Position numbers and translations under genes: made by a program. The notes below the pieces were generated by a model. That model saw nothing but the letters and a program-made list of their open reading frames with translations, did not search any database and was not told the DNA's origin. Positions 19,740-27,868 of a DNA stretch of 64,000 nt are shown here, one piece after another. Position 1 is the stretch's first letter, and each line of letters opens with the position of its first letter. This DNA comes from Thalassobacter stenotrophicus (GTDB lineage Bacteria; Pseudomonadota; Alphaproteobacteria; Rhodobacterales; Rhodobacteraceae), in the NCBI RefSeq assembly GCF_001458315.1, contig NZ_CYRX01000008.1, forward strand, positions 1 through 64,000, written 5' to 3'.

Positions 19740-20890
19740 TCGGCGGCGTGGGGGGCGGCGCGGTGACGCTCAACCTGAGAGGCGACCCAATCGTGGAACA
19801 CATGGGTCGGACCGTCCATCGCCGGTGAGAACTTTCCACCATCGAAGGCAGGACCGTGGCGGCCCCGCTGCATCCCCTCAACCACAAAGACGTCCTCCTT
19901 AAAGACCTCTTTCCACAGTTGTGTGTTCTTGGTGCGCGCGGCATCGGGCGTTTCGGGGGTGGTGTAGTACAGATGGATTTGCTCAACCGTTTTGTCCAAA
20001 CCCTCGGGCGTAAGGACGATGGCAAATGTGTGGTCGCGGTGGACCCCAAGCAGGGTGTTGGGGAACAGCGCGATGTATTCTGCCGCCGTATCCCATTTGT
20101 CCGAGAGGTCCGCGAAATCGTCAAAAGCCGCGCCGTCTTCACCTGCCATCTGGCGATAGACCAGCGTGCCTTGACCCGCGTAGTGGCCGGGGGCTTCGAT
20201 GTTGTAGTGATCTTCCAGCCGTGAGTAGCTGTTCAACCCGGGGTGGACCCAAGGCAGGTGGTAGCTTTCGCAGTAGTTCTCAACCGCGAGCTTCCAGTTG
20301 GTGGCCACGCTGAGGTTGAATTGGCTGTCTGCGCCGCCGTGATAGATCGGCTTGTCGAACTCAGCCCAGCGGGCGATGACATCGGCATGGTCGTCCTCAA
20401 ATGCGGGGGCTGTTCCGTCGATGTTAACAAAGACGACGTCCATCCAAATATGGCTGCGGATTTCGATCAGCCCTAGGGTGGTGCGGTCAATCTCGGGGTG
20501 GGTGTTCTGGCCCGGACCGCCGACATGCGGGGTCGAGACCAGCTTGCCCGCCGTTGAATAACACCACGAATGGTAGGGGCAGCGGATGGCACCCTCAATC
20601 TTGCGCGGCTCATCCACGAGGATCATGCCCCGGTGGCGACAGGTGTTTTGAAACACGCGCACAACGCCGGACGTGTCGCGCAGAAGTAAAAGTGGTACAC
20701 CAAGGAAGGTCAGAGGGCGTGCGTCGCCCGGCTCAGGCACTTGGGCTGCCACACCGATGGAGGACCAATTGGCAAAAAGAACGGCCTGTTTTTCCTCATC
20801 AAATACGCCTTGATCGACATAATGCGCATTGGGCAGGCCGTGGGCCTTGGCAAGGTCCTGACGGACAGCGGACAGATCAGTTAACGACAT
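19736..20890 (-). CDS. Rieske non-haem iron oxygenase, alpha subunit
   Basis: A 384-residue oxygenase subunit. The Rieske [2Fe-2S] site is visible as CRHRG and CPYHSWCY (C-x-H and C-x2-H) near residues 83-105. The catalytic domain follows with the mononuclear iron histidines in ENYCESYHLPWVHPGL near residue 205. Enzymes of this layout demethylate or hydroxylate small amines or aromatic compounds; the substrate cannot be read from sequence. Start is the ATG at 20890 (MSLTDLSAV) with AAGG upstream; the ATG at 20926 is less likely. No reductase or ferredoxin gene is adjacent, so electrons must come from proteins encoded elsewhere. Confidence 0.88.
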   Translation of the reverse strand: MSLTDLSAVRQDLAKAHGLPNAHYVDQGVFDEEKQAVLFANWSSIGVAAQVPEPGDARPLTFLGVPLLLLRDTSGVVRVFQNTCRHRGMILVDEPRKIEGAIRCPYHSWCYSTAGKLVSTPHVGGPGQNTHPEIDRTTLGLIEIRSHIWMDVVFVNIDGTAPAFEDDHADVIARWAEFDKPIYHGGADSQFNLSVATNWKLAVENYCESYHLPWVHPGLNSYSRLEDHYNIEAPGHYAGQGTLVYRQMAGEDGAAFDDFADLSDKWDTAAEYIALFPNTLLGVHRDHTFAIVLTPEGLDKTVEQIHLYYTTPETPDAARTKNTQLWKEVFKEDVFVVEGMQRGRHGPAFDGGKFSPAMDGPTHVFHDWVASQVERHRAAPHAAE

Positions 20891-20923
20891 GGCAAGCCCT
20901 TCCTTTTGTGATCGCGAGATTCG

Positions 20924-20966
20924 CAAAAGAAAGGGCCGCAGGCTTGTTTCACCGCGACCCTTTTTC
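20924..20966 (-). terminator. Intrinsic terminator after ilvH
   Basis: On the minus strand a 12-bp stem with two G-U pairs (20952-20963 with 20930-20941) is followed by TTTCTTTT. It lies between the ilvH stop and the Rieske gene start, separating the two transcription units. Confidence 0.75.
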
Positions 20967-20996
20967 GTCGTTTTTCACCACGCTTTGAGGCGGGTC

Positions 20997-21560
20997 TTAG
21001 GCGCTGCCACGGCTCATGGCGGCGACACCTGTGCGCGCGATTTCTTGCAAGCCTAAGGGACGCATCAATTCGCAAAACGCGTCGATCTTGTCAGAGGCGC
21101 CAGTCATTTCAAACACAAAGCTTTCGAGCGTGCTGTCGACCACGTTGGCGCGGAAAATCTCTGCCAGACGCAACGCCTCAATCCGTTTGTCACCAGCGCC
21201 CGAAACCTTGATCAAGGCCAGCTCGCGCTCAACCGCAGGTCCCTCAACCGTAAGATCATGCACATCGCGCACAGGCACAATACGGCCAAGTTGGGCTTTG
21301 ATCTGTTCGATCACTTGTGGCGTGCCGACCGTGACGACCGTGATCCGGCTCAGCGCATTGTCGTGATCAACCTCTGCCACCGTGAGGCTTTCGATGTTGT
21401 AGCCGCGGCCCGAAAACAGGCCAATCACGCGGGCCAGAACGCCCGCCTCATTTTCTACCAGAAGGGCAAGGGTGTGACGCTCTTGTACGTCGGAAAACGT
21501 GGGACGCAGGTTGTAGGCGGAATGGCTCGTGGAGCCTTTTTTGATGCGAAGTGCGGACAT
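20997..21560 (-). CDS. ilvH: Acetolactate synthase, small (regulatory) subunit
   Basis: Regulatory partner of IlvB; binds valine and gives feedback control of branched-chain amino acid synthesis. The 187 residues contain the N-terminal ACT domain (HTLALLVENEAGVLARVIGLFSGRGYNIESL, residues about 28-60) and the C-terminal ALS_ss_C domain. It follows ilvB by 76 bp on the same strand and should be controlled by the attenuator ahead of ilvB. Confidence 0.96.
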   Translation of the reverse strand: MSALRIKKGSTSHSAYNLRPTFSDVQERHTLALLVENEAGVLARVIGLFSGRGYNIESLTVAEVDHDNALSRITVVTVGTPQVIEQIKAQLGRIVPVRDVHDLTVEGPAVERELALIKVSGAGDKRIEALRLAEIFRANVVDSTLESFVFEMTGASDKIDAFCELMRPLGLQEIARTGVAAMSRGSA

Positions 21561-21636
21561 AGGAAATCTTTCTAGAATAACGTCGTGGGCGGGGGGCAGA
21601 CGCGAACTTCACGCCTGACCCGAGGAGGGGGCTGGC

Positions 21637-23388
21637 CTAGACCAGCACCGAGCCTTTCGCATCGATCACGCCTTGTGTGTCGGCCTCACCCAGTAACATT
21701 TCGTTGTGGGCCTTGCCCGATGGGATCATCGGGAAGCAGTTTTCGTGCTTGGTCACGAGGCAATCAAAGATGACCGGGCCATCGTGTTTGATCATCTCCA
21801 TGATAGCGTCGTCCAGATCATTCGGGTCCGAACAGATGATACCCTTCGCGCCAAACGCTTCCGCGAGTTTCACGAAATCGGGCAGGGCGTCGGACCAGCT
21901 GTGGGAATACCGCTCACCGTGCAGCAGCTCCTGCCACTGGCGCACCATGCCGAGACGTTCGTTGTTAAGGATGAACTGTTTGACGGGCAGGCGGTACTGC
22001 ACGGCCGTGCCCATTTCCTGCATGTTCATCAGCCATGATGCCTCACCCGCAACGTTCACGACAAGCGCATCGGGGTGCGCGACCTGAATGCCGACCGACG
22101 CCGGGAAACCATAGCCCATTGTGCCCAGACCACCGGAGGTCATCCAGCGGTTCGGATCCTCAAAGCCAAGGTATTGCGCTGCCCACATCTGGTGCTGGCC
22201 CACCTCGGTTGAGATGTAGCGATCCATGCCTTTGGTCAGCTCCTCAAGACGCTGCACAGCGTATTGGGGTTTGATCACCGCGCCTTCTTGTTTGAACTTC
22301 AGGCACTCAACCTGTTTCCACTGTTCAATCTGTGCCCACCACTTTTGCAGACCTTCTTTGTTGGTCTTGCGGCCGCGTGATTTCCAGATGCGCAAGGCAT
22401 CCTCAAGCACATGTGCGACGTCACCCAAGATCGGGACATCGGCTTTGACCACTTTGTTGATGGACGAAGGGTCGATATCGACGTGGATTTTCTTGGACTC
22501 CGGGGAGAACGCATCGAGGCGCCCGGTGATCCGGTCATCAAAGCGCGCGCCGATGTTGATCATCAGATCACAGCCATGCATCGCCATGTTGGCTTCATAG
22601 AGGCCGTGCATGCCCAGCATCCCGAGCCACGCCTCGCCCGAGGCAGGGTAACAGCCCAGCCCCATCAGCGTGGACGTGATGGGAAAGCCCGTCTCAGCCA
22701 CAAACTCACGCAGCAATTGGCTGGCCGCAGGGCCGGAGTTGATGACACCACCACCGGTGTAGAACACGGGCCGCTCAGCGGTCTCCATCAAAGCGACCAT
22801 CTGCTCAATCGCTTCTGGGTCGCCCTTGAGACGGGGTTGATAGTGGCCGATGTCGGCCTTGCCGGGGGCCTTGTAGGTGCCGGATGCGAACTGCACGTCC
22901 TTGGGGATGTCGACCAACACGGGGCCGGGGCGGCCATTGGTGCAGACGTGGAACGCCTCATGCAGTGTGTCGGCCAAGGCGTCGGTCTCTTTGACGAGCC
23001 AGTTGTGCTTGGTGCAGGGGCGGGTGATGCCCACAGTGTCGGCTTCTTGGAACGCGTCCGAGCCGATCATGAATGTCGGCACCTGACCGGAGAGAACGAC
23101 AATCGGGATCGAGTCCATCAACGCGTCCGTCAATCCGGTCACGGCGTTGGTGGCCCCGGGGCCAGAGGTCACAAGGGCGACACCGGGCTTACCGGTTGAG
23201 CGCGCATACCCTTCGGCGGCGTGCACGGCGGCTTGCTCGTGGCGTACAAGAATGTGGCGAATGTCGTTTTGCTGAAAGATCTCGTCATAGATCGGCAGCA
23301 CCGCGCCGCCGGGGTAGCCAAAAATCACCTCAACGCCCTGATCCTTCAAGGCCTTAACCACCATCTGTGCGCCCGTCATGTTCGCCAT
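21637..23388 (-). CDS. ilvB: Acetolactate synthase, large (catalytic) subunit
   Basis: Thiamine-diphosphate enzyme that makes acetolactate or acetohydroxybutyrate, the first common step to valine, leucine and isoleucine. The 583 residues have the three-domain layout: the catalytic glutamate region FGYPGGAVLPIYDE near residue 22, RHEQAAVHAAEGYAR near 48, the FAD-binding-like middle domain, and the GDG-like thiamine motif region (NVAGEASWLMNMQEM) near 445. In that last motif the usual GDGS reads AGEAS, a departure from most IlvB proteins. The ATG at 23388 is used; a GTG two codons earlier also fits. Confidence 0.93.
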   Translation of the reverse strand: MANMTGAQMVVKALKDQGVEVIFGYPGGAVLPIYDEIFQQNDIRHILVRHEQAAVHAAEGYARSTGKPGVALVTSGPGATNAVTGLTDALMDSIPIVVLSGQVPTFMIGSDAFQEADTVGITRPCTKHNWLVKETDALADTLHEAFHVCTNGRPGPVLVDIPKDVQFASGTYKAPGKADIGHYQPRLKGDPEAIEQMVALMETAERPVFYTGGGVINSGPAASQLLREFVAETGFPITSTLMGLGCYPASGEAWLGMLGMHGLYEANMAMHGCDLMINIGARFDDRITGRLDAFSPESKKIHVDIDPSSINKVVKADVPILGDVAHVLEDALRIWKSRGRKTNKEGLQKWWAQIEQWKQVECLKFKQEGAVIKPQYAVQRLEELTKGMDRYISTEVGQHQMWAAQYLGFEDPNRWMTSGGLGTMGYGFPASVGIQVAHPDALVVNVAGEASWLMNMQEMGTAVQYRLPVKQFILNNERLGMVRQWQELLHGERYSHSWSDALPDFVKLAEAFGAKGIICSDPNDLDDAIMEMIKHDGPVIFDCLVTKHENCFPMIPSGKAHNEMLLGEADTQGVIDAKGSVLV

Positions 23389-23434
23389 AGTCACATCTCT
23401 CTCTTGCTCTGCGCGGTCTCGCGGTTGCGGGCAA

Positions 23435-23463
23435 TAAAAAACCCCCGAAGGTGACTTCGGGGG
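23435..23463 (-). terminator. Attenuator terminator ahead of ilvB
   Basis: A perfect 9-bp stem (CCCCCGAAG, loop TCAC, CTTCGGGGG) followed on the minus strand by TTTTTTAT. It lies about 45 bp upstream of ilvB and 31 bp after the stop codon of the 14-residue leader peptide. An alternative stem pairs 23498-23507 (GGCGCATGGG) with 23462-23471 (CCCAGGCGCC) and takes two of the five Cs of the terminator arm, so the two structures compete. Confidence 0.92.
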
Positions 23464-23493
23464 CGCCTGGGTACCGGAATGGTTGCTGATTGC

Positions 23494-23538
23494 TCAGCCC
23501 ATGCGCCTTTTGCCTACAATTACGAGAAGCGTTGCCAT
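23494..23538 (-). CDS. ilv operon leader peptide (attenuation sensor)
   Basis: A 14-residue peptide, MATLLVIVGKRRMG, with GGAG eight to nine bases before its ATG. Five consecutive codons specify Leu-Leu-Val-Ile-Val, the end products of the ilvB-ilvH pathway. The last codons form the 5' arm of an antiterminator stem whose 3' arm overlaps the terminator. A ribosome stalled for lack of charged branched-chain tRNA would leave that arm free and allow read-through; one that reaches the stop codon would cover it and let the terminator form. This is the classical attenuation design; its presence here is read directly from the sequence, its operation is inferred. Confidence 0.88.
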   Translation of the reverse strand: MATLLVIVGKRRMG

Positions 23539-23813
23539 TTCTCAGTGTCTCCAATTTCACGTGCTGAGACCGTAGACAAGGGCAAACCGCCGGTCAATAC
23601 GCAATTTTTTGAATAAAATGTCCCTGATGCCACAATAAACTTGCCGAAAGTTTCTCAAATATCGGTGCTTCGAGAAATTAACATGATTTTGGTGGCTGAT
23701 TTTGGGACCGAGCAGCGCCTAGGCGGTGGGTCCGATTGTTATCACGCAACGCCTCTTGCACCTTTGGGCAAAATACGGCCCGATGCAGCAAAACCAAAAC
23801 GAGGGAGGCGTGC

Positions 23814-24575
23814 ATGCCAGTTGCACCAAACGAATTGAAAGCCGCACTGCAGGGCGACGCATGTCAGGTAGGGCTGTGGCTCAACTTGGGAAGTGCGATC
23901 AGTGCGGAAGTCGCGGGTAACGCGGGCTATGACTGGTGCCTGATTGACGCCGAACACGGGCCTTACGACCTTGCGGCCATTCAGGCGCAGGTCATAGCGC
24001 TGGCCGGGACGGGGGCCGAGGCGGTCGTGCGGGTGCCTGCGGCAGAAGATTGGATGCTCAAACAGGTCCTCGACCTTGGCGTGCGGTCGGTCATGGTACC
24101 GATGGTCGAAAGCGCGGCTCAGGCCGAGGCGTTGGTGCGCGCGGTGCGCTACCCACCCCACGGCGTCCGTGGGTTTGGGGCGACTGTTGCCCGGGCCTCG
24201 GGCTTTGGTGCGGTGCCGGACTACGCACAAACCGCCGACGCGGAGATGTGTTTAATCGTCCAGGTCGAAAGCCGCGCGGCGCTGAACGCCTTGCCAGAGA
24301 TTTGCGCCGTCGAGGGTGTGGACGTGGTGTTTATTGGCCCCACGGATTTGGCCGCCGACATGGGCTACATCGCGGATTTGAACAACCAATCGGTTCTGGA
24401 CGCGATTGACCGCGCGATCGACACGATCGTTGAGGCGGGCAAGGTGCCGGGCATCATCTCGTTGGACCGGGATGTATGTGCGGCCTACCGGGACAAAGGT
24501 GTGCGGTTCCTCGGGGTCGGATCTGATGCCTGTTTGCTGGCCTCAGCGGTTCGGGCCACGCGGCACCTGCCATGA
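23814..24575 (+). CDS. HpcH/HpaI-family class II aldolase
   Basis: A 253-residue metal-dependent aldolase that would cleave or form 4-hydroxy-2-oxo acids to pyruvate plus an aldehyde. Visible elements are LIDAEHGPYD near residue 45 (catalytic His), the VPMVESAAQAEALVRAVRYPP stretch near 100, and the metal-binding Glu in VQVESRAAL and Asp in FIGPTDLAADMG. The start is the ATG at 23814 with GAGGGAGG just upstream. It heads a three-gene coupled run. The true substrate (4-hydroxy-2-oxoheptanedioate, 2-keto-3-deoxysugar acid or other) is not decided by sequence. Confidence 0.9.
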   Translation: MPVAPNELKAALQGDACQVGLWLNLGSAISAEVAGNAGYDWCLIDAEHGPYDLAAIQAQVIALAGTGAEAVVRVPAAEDWMLKQVLDLGVRSVMVPMVESAAQAEALVRAVRYPPHGVRGFGATVARASGFGAVPDYAQTADAEMCLIVQVESRAALNALPEICAVEGVDVVFIGPTDLAADMGYIADLNNQSVLDAIDRAIDTIVEAGKVPGIISLDRDVCAAYRDKGVRFLGVGSDACLLASAVRATRHLP

Positions 24576-25603
24576 GGATTGAGATCTCCGCCCGGAGGAT
24601 ATGGGCGGAGCTGGAACCGAGCGTTGGTCACATGCCACGGTTGGTGATTGGCGGGGCCGATGTCTTGCATGCGGCCCCTTGGCAGCAAGCGCCGGAGGTT
24701 CAGGCCGACCGGGCCATCCCACCCGTGGATCGTCGTCTGGGGGGCACGTTTTTGACAGCCCCCTTTGGGATGGATGACGTCACTGATGGGCCACCCCACG
24801 GCGCGCCCGCAAACACCCGCTGGATCCTCAAACGCCAAACCGCGCAATCGCTGCATTGGCGTTTGGCGCAATCCATTAGCGGCGCGCGGATTGATGGCCA
24901 TATCTGGGTGCGCGATGATGAGCCCGCGATTTATCAACGCCATGTTATCTCGGGCGGCGAGGGAGCCACCACGCTGGCACACCATCCGATGATCCACATG
25001 GCAGAGGGCGGTTTTGTTCGGTGCGCGCCCAAACGCGCGATCCTCACGGAGCCTTCGCCGCTGGAACCGGGGGCGCAATACTGGCGTTCCGGGCAACGGA
25101 TCACGGGCTGGATGATTGACGGGCCTAGCGGCCCGGTGGACCTGCGGGAGTATCCGCACGACACGCCCTGCGAAGACTTTCTGACGATGGTTGAGCAAGC
25201 GCAAAGCGGCTTGGGCTGGACGGCCGTGCACCGCCACGCAGAGGATGATACGATCCTCTGCCTCAAACGCTGCGAAGAATTACCCGTCACTATGTTGTGG
25301 GTGTCGAATGGCGGGCGTGCCTACGCCCCGTGGAACGGAAGACATCGGGGCGTGTTGGGCGTTGAGGACGGATGCACTGCCGGTGGTGCGGGCTTTGCCG
25401 CGGCCTTGCGCGACAACCGTGTCTCTGACGAAGGTGTGCCATCGGCCCTGCCGCTCAGCGGGCAGCGCGTTATCCGGCACGCGATCCTGCGGCTGAACGG
25501 GGCGCGGCCCATCGCGCAAGTCGCCCTCGCACGCGGGTTACACATCACCTATGAAGACGGCGGCACACACGAGGTGCCGTTCGACGTGGAGGCGTTTGCA
25601 TGA
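24572..25603 (+). CDS. Conserved protein, galactose-mutarotase-like fold suspected
   Basis: A 343-residue soluble protein. I recognise an aldose 1-epimerase-like pattern: APFGMDDVTDGPPHGAPAN near residue 62, HHPMIHM near 130 and a C-terminal WVSNGGRAYAPWNGRHRGVLGVED. This looks like a sugar- or sugar-acid-binding beta-sandwich, but catalytic residues cannot be assigned with confidence. Its ATG overlaps the aldolase stop codon and its stop overlaps the next ATG, so all three genes are coupled. A shared role with the aldolase in breakdown of a sugar acid is an inference. Confidence 0.6.
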   Translation: MRIEISARRIWAELEPSVGHMPRLVIGGADVLHAAPWQQAPEVQADRAIPPVDRRLGGTFLTAPFGMDDVTDGPPHGAPANTRWILKRQTAQSLHWRLAQSISGARIDGHIWVRDDEPAIYQRHVISGGEGATTLAHHPMIHMAEGGFVRCAPKRAILTEPSPLEPGAQYWRSGQRITGWMIDGPSGPVDLREYPHDTPCEDFLTMVEQAQSGLGWTAVHRHAEDDTILCLKRCEELPVTMLWVSNGGRAYAPWNGRHRGVLGVEDGCTAGGAGFAAALRDNRVSDEGVPSALPLSGQRVIRHAILRLNGARPIAQVALARGLHITYEDGGTHEVPFDVEAFA

Positions 25604-26052
25604 GACGGATTTTGGTGGACGCAGATGCCTGCCCGGTCAAGCCCGAGATATATAAGGTTGCGTATCGGACAAATGTGCCGGTTGTGCTGGTCTCTAACAG
25701 TTATTTGCGGCTGCCGGCCCATCCGTTGCTGTCGCAACTGGTGGTCAGCGATGGGTTTGATGCGGCCGACGACAAACTGGTTGAGATGTGCACCCCAAGG
25801 GACGTCGTCATCACCAGTGATATTCTGTTGGCCGAGCGTGTTTTGGGAAAAGAGGCTGCAGCACTTGATCCGAAGGGGTCAGAATTCACCTCAGCTTCAA
25901 TCGGATCGGCGGTCGCGACGCGGGCTATCATGGCAGATGTGCGCGCAGGGCTAGAGGGAATGACAGCGGGAGGCTCGAAGCCGTTCTCTGACCGGGATCG
26001 CTCTGCGTTTTTGAACGCGCTGGATCGGGTCTTGGTCAGGTTGTCCCGATAG
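25600..26052 (+). CDS. UPF0178 (YaiI/YqxD) family protein
   Basis: A 150-residue cytoplasmic protein. It shows the family hallmark N-terminus ILVDADACPVKPEIYKVA with the conserved acidic cluster (DADAC), VSNSYL, DGFDAADDKLVEMC, VVITSDILLAERVL and the C-terminal GGSKPFSDRDRSAFLNALD. The fold is PIN-like, suggesting nuclease ancestry, but no activity is established to my knowledge. It is the last gene of the coupled trio and converges on the sulfite dehydrogenase operon; an imperfect hairpin fills the 48-bp gap. Confidence 0.92.
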   Translation: MRRILVDADACPVKPEIYKVAYRTNVPVVLVSNSYLRLPAHPLLSQLVVSDGFDAADDKLVEMCTPRDVVITSDILLAERVLGKEAAALDPKGSEFTSASIGSAVATRAIMADVRAGLEGMTAGGSKPFSDRDRSAFLNALDRVLVRLSR

Positions 26053-26100
26053 AAACAGGGGCGCGATCCCCCCGCAAGGGACCGCGACCCGAAAGTGTGA

Positions 26101-26973
26101 TTAGCGTTTGCCGTAATACAGGCCGACGACATGCTCGGCCTCTGCAAAGAACAACCAGCGCGAGGCAAAAGTGCCTGTGAAGTAGAGTGCCACTGCGATC
26201 AACGCGCCGAGGTGCTTTACCTCACCCAACATCATGAAGCTGGGGATCAGTGCCGCGAACAACAACGCGATGATCCGCAGTTTGAACGCATGTTTACGGC
26301 CCACCACATACACCATCTCTTTGAGGAGGTAGTTGTCCCCGGTGTGTGGGGACTCGAACTGACGCACTGCGCCCTTAAGCCCAGTGGCCGTGTTCATATT
26401 GGTGCCTGCGTTGCGGAACGCTTTGTCGCCACCGTTCCAGTGCCACAACTGGATTAGCGCCGTCAGAAGGAACAAAAAGCCCGCATGCGCCACTGCGCCC
26501 GCCAACAGCGCACCACCCGTCAGCGCGTAGCTGAGGAACAGGGCCGGCGTGGCGAGGGGTTGGTGCCAGCGGGGCACGGCCTTGATCTGGGTGTAGATCA
26601 TCGCCGTGGTGAAAACGGTGAACAAGCACAGTGCACCGGCGACATAGCCCAAGGGTGCCACGCGGATGTCAAAAAAGATGATTAGCGCTGCATAAAGCCC
26701 CATCAAGCTGAGGGCTGCAACGGCAGAAATACCCTCGCGAGAGAGCCACGATGTGCGCCATTGCGAAAAGCTGTAGATGGCGTTCTTGGGGTTCGCGAGG
26801 TGAAGCGTGGCAGACAAAAGCCCGCCCACCGCAAGCACAAAGCCCACGGCAAAGAACACAAACGCAGGCCAGCCTTGTGACGTGGCGCGCGCGCCAAAGC
26901 CCAACAGCGTCAAAAGGCCAAAGCCAGCGCCCGATAGGACTGAGAAAAAGATAACAGAAGGAGCAGGATGCAT
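26101..26973 (-). CDS. soeC: DmsC-type membrane anchor, probable SoeC of sulfite dehydrogenase
   Basis: A 290-residue protein with about eight membrane helices and the DmsC-family N-terminus (PSVIFFSVLSGAGFGLLTLLGFG). It would anchor the molybdoenzyme in the cytoplasmic membrane and pass electrons to quinone. Its ATG overlaps the upstream soeB stop by one base (TGATG). The assignment to SoeC rather than DmsC rests on context: the catalytic subunit has no Tat signal and xsc-pta are upstream. Confidence 0.8.
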   Translation of the reverse strand: MHPAPSVIFFSVLSGAGFGLLTLLGFGARATSQGWPAFVFFAVGFVLAVGGLLSATLHLANPKNAIYSFSQWRTSWLSREGISAVAALSLMGLYAALIIFFDIRVAPLGYVAGALCLFTVFTTAMIYTQIKAVPRWHQPLATPALFLSYALTGGALLAGAVAHAGFLFLLTALIQLWHWNGGDKAFRNAGTNMNTATGLKGAVRQFESPHTGDNYLLKEMVYVVGRKHAFKLRIIALLFAALIPSFMMLGEVKHLGALIAVALYFTGTFASRWLFFAEAEHVVGLYYGKR

Positions 26974-27719
26974 CAGAGTTTCTCCAAAGCGCGATCAAGC
27001 CAGCCAAGGAAGCCCTTGGGCTGTTCGGCCACGGGGGCCAGCAGGGGGCCAAGCACGTCGATATCGGTATCAAGCGTGTCTTTGGGCCGAGGCGGCAGGT
27101 ATTTGTTGGTGGGTTTGGTGCCTTGCTCGGGCATCAGGTCGATGCCGCCACGTTCAGCTACCAGCTGGCTGACGTCGCTGTCGGGGTCGCCCAGATCGCC
27201 GAAATGGCGTGCTCCAGCCGGGCAGGTCCGCACACACGCAGGTTCGCGGTCTTCCTCGGGCAGGTTCTCGTTGTAGATCCGATCCACGCAGAGCGTGCAT
27301 TTTTTCATGACACCGGCTGCTTGGTCCAGTTCACGCGCGCCGTAGGGGCAGGCCCATGCGCATAGACCACAGCCCATGCAGGCATCCTCGTTCACCAAAA
27401 CGATACCGTCTTCTGTTCGTTTATAGCTGGCCCCGGTCGGGCAGACGGTGACGCAAGGCGCGTCCTCACAGTGGAGGCACGACTTGGGGAAGTGGACGGT
27501 TTGTGCTGTGCCCAAATCCGGCACGACCTCATAGCTGTGAACGCGGTTCAGGAATGTGCCCTCGGCTTGGCCATAAGGGTCCATGTCCGACAAAGGCGCG
27601 CCGTAGTTTTCTGTGTTCCACCCTTTGCAGGACACCACACAGGCGTGGCAGCCCACACATGTGTCGAGGTCGATCACAAGGCCGAGCTTGGTCTGGGTTG
27701 TTTCGGGCAGGGCGGTCAT
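26973..27719 (-). CDS. soeB: Four-cluster ferredoxin subunit, probable SoeB
   Basis: A 248-residue electron-transfer subunit with four Cys clusters of the DmsB/NrfC type: CVGCHACVVSC near residue 21, CEDAPCVTVCPTGA near 84, CMGCGLCAWACPYGAR near 115 and CTLCVDRI followed by CVRTCPAGARHFGD. These bind four [4Fe-4S] centres carrying electrons from the molybdenum subunit to the membrane anchor. Its ATG overlaps the stop of the 50-codon gene by four bases. Confidence 0.88.
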   Translation of the reverse strand: MTALPETTQTKLGLVIDLDTCVGCHACVVSCKGWNTENYGAPLSDMDPYGQAEGTFLNRVHSYEVVPDLGTAQTVHFPKSCLHCEDAPCVTVCPTGASYKRTEDGIVLVNEDACMGCGLCAWACPYGARELDQAAGVMKKCTLCVDRIYNENLPEEDREPACVRTCPAGARHFGDLGDPDSDVSQLVAERGGIDLMPEQGTKPTNKYLPPRPKDTLDTDIDVLGPLLAPVAEQPKGFLGWLDRALEKL

Positions 27720-27868
27720 GACGTGGCTCCTGTCGGTGAGAGTGTGGTCTGGATTTGGCTCGTGGGTGCGCGTTTCTCAGCGTCCCATGTGGCGATGTAC
27801 CAAATGAAACTGCCGAGCATGAACGCAACGAAAGCCGCGATAAGAAGAAGCGTGCGTTTGGGGGTCAC
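27716..27868 (-). CDS. 50-residue single-helix membrane protein inside the sulfite dehydrogenase operon
   Basis: A short gene starting at a GTG that overlaps the soeA stop (GTGA at 27865-27868) and ending in a TGA that overlaps the soeB start (ATGA). Both junctions imply translational coupling. The product starts TPKRTLLLIAAFVAFMLGSF and has one membrane helix (about residues 6-26) followed by a polar tail of 24 residues. I know no named family. Placement between the catalytic and iron-sulfur subunits suggests a small accessory or assembly subunit. Confidence 0.75.
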   Translation of the reverse strand: MTPKRTLLLIAAFVAFMLGSFIWYIATWDAEKRAPTSQIQTTLSPTGATS

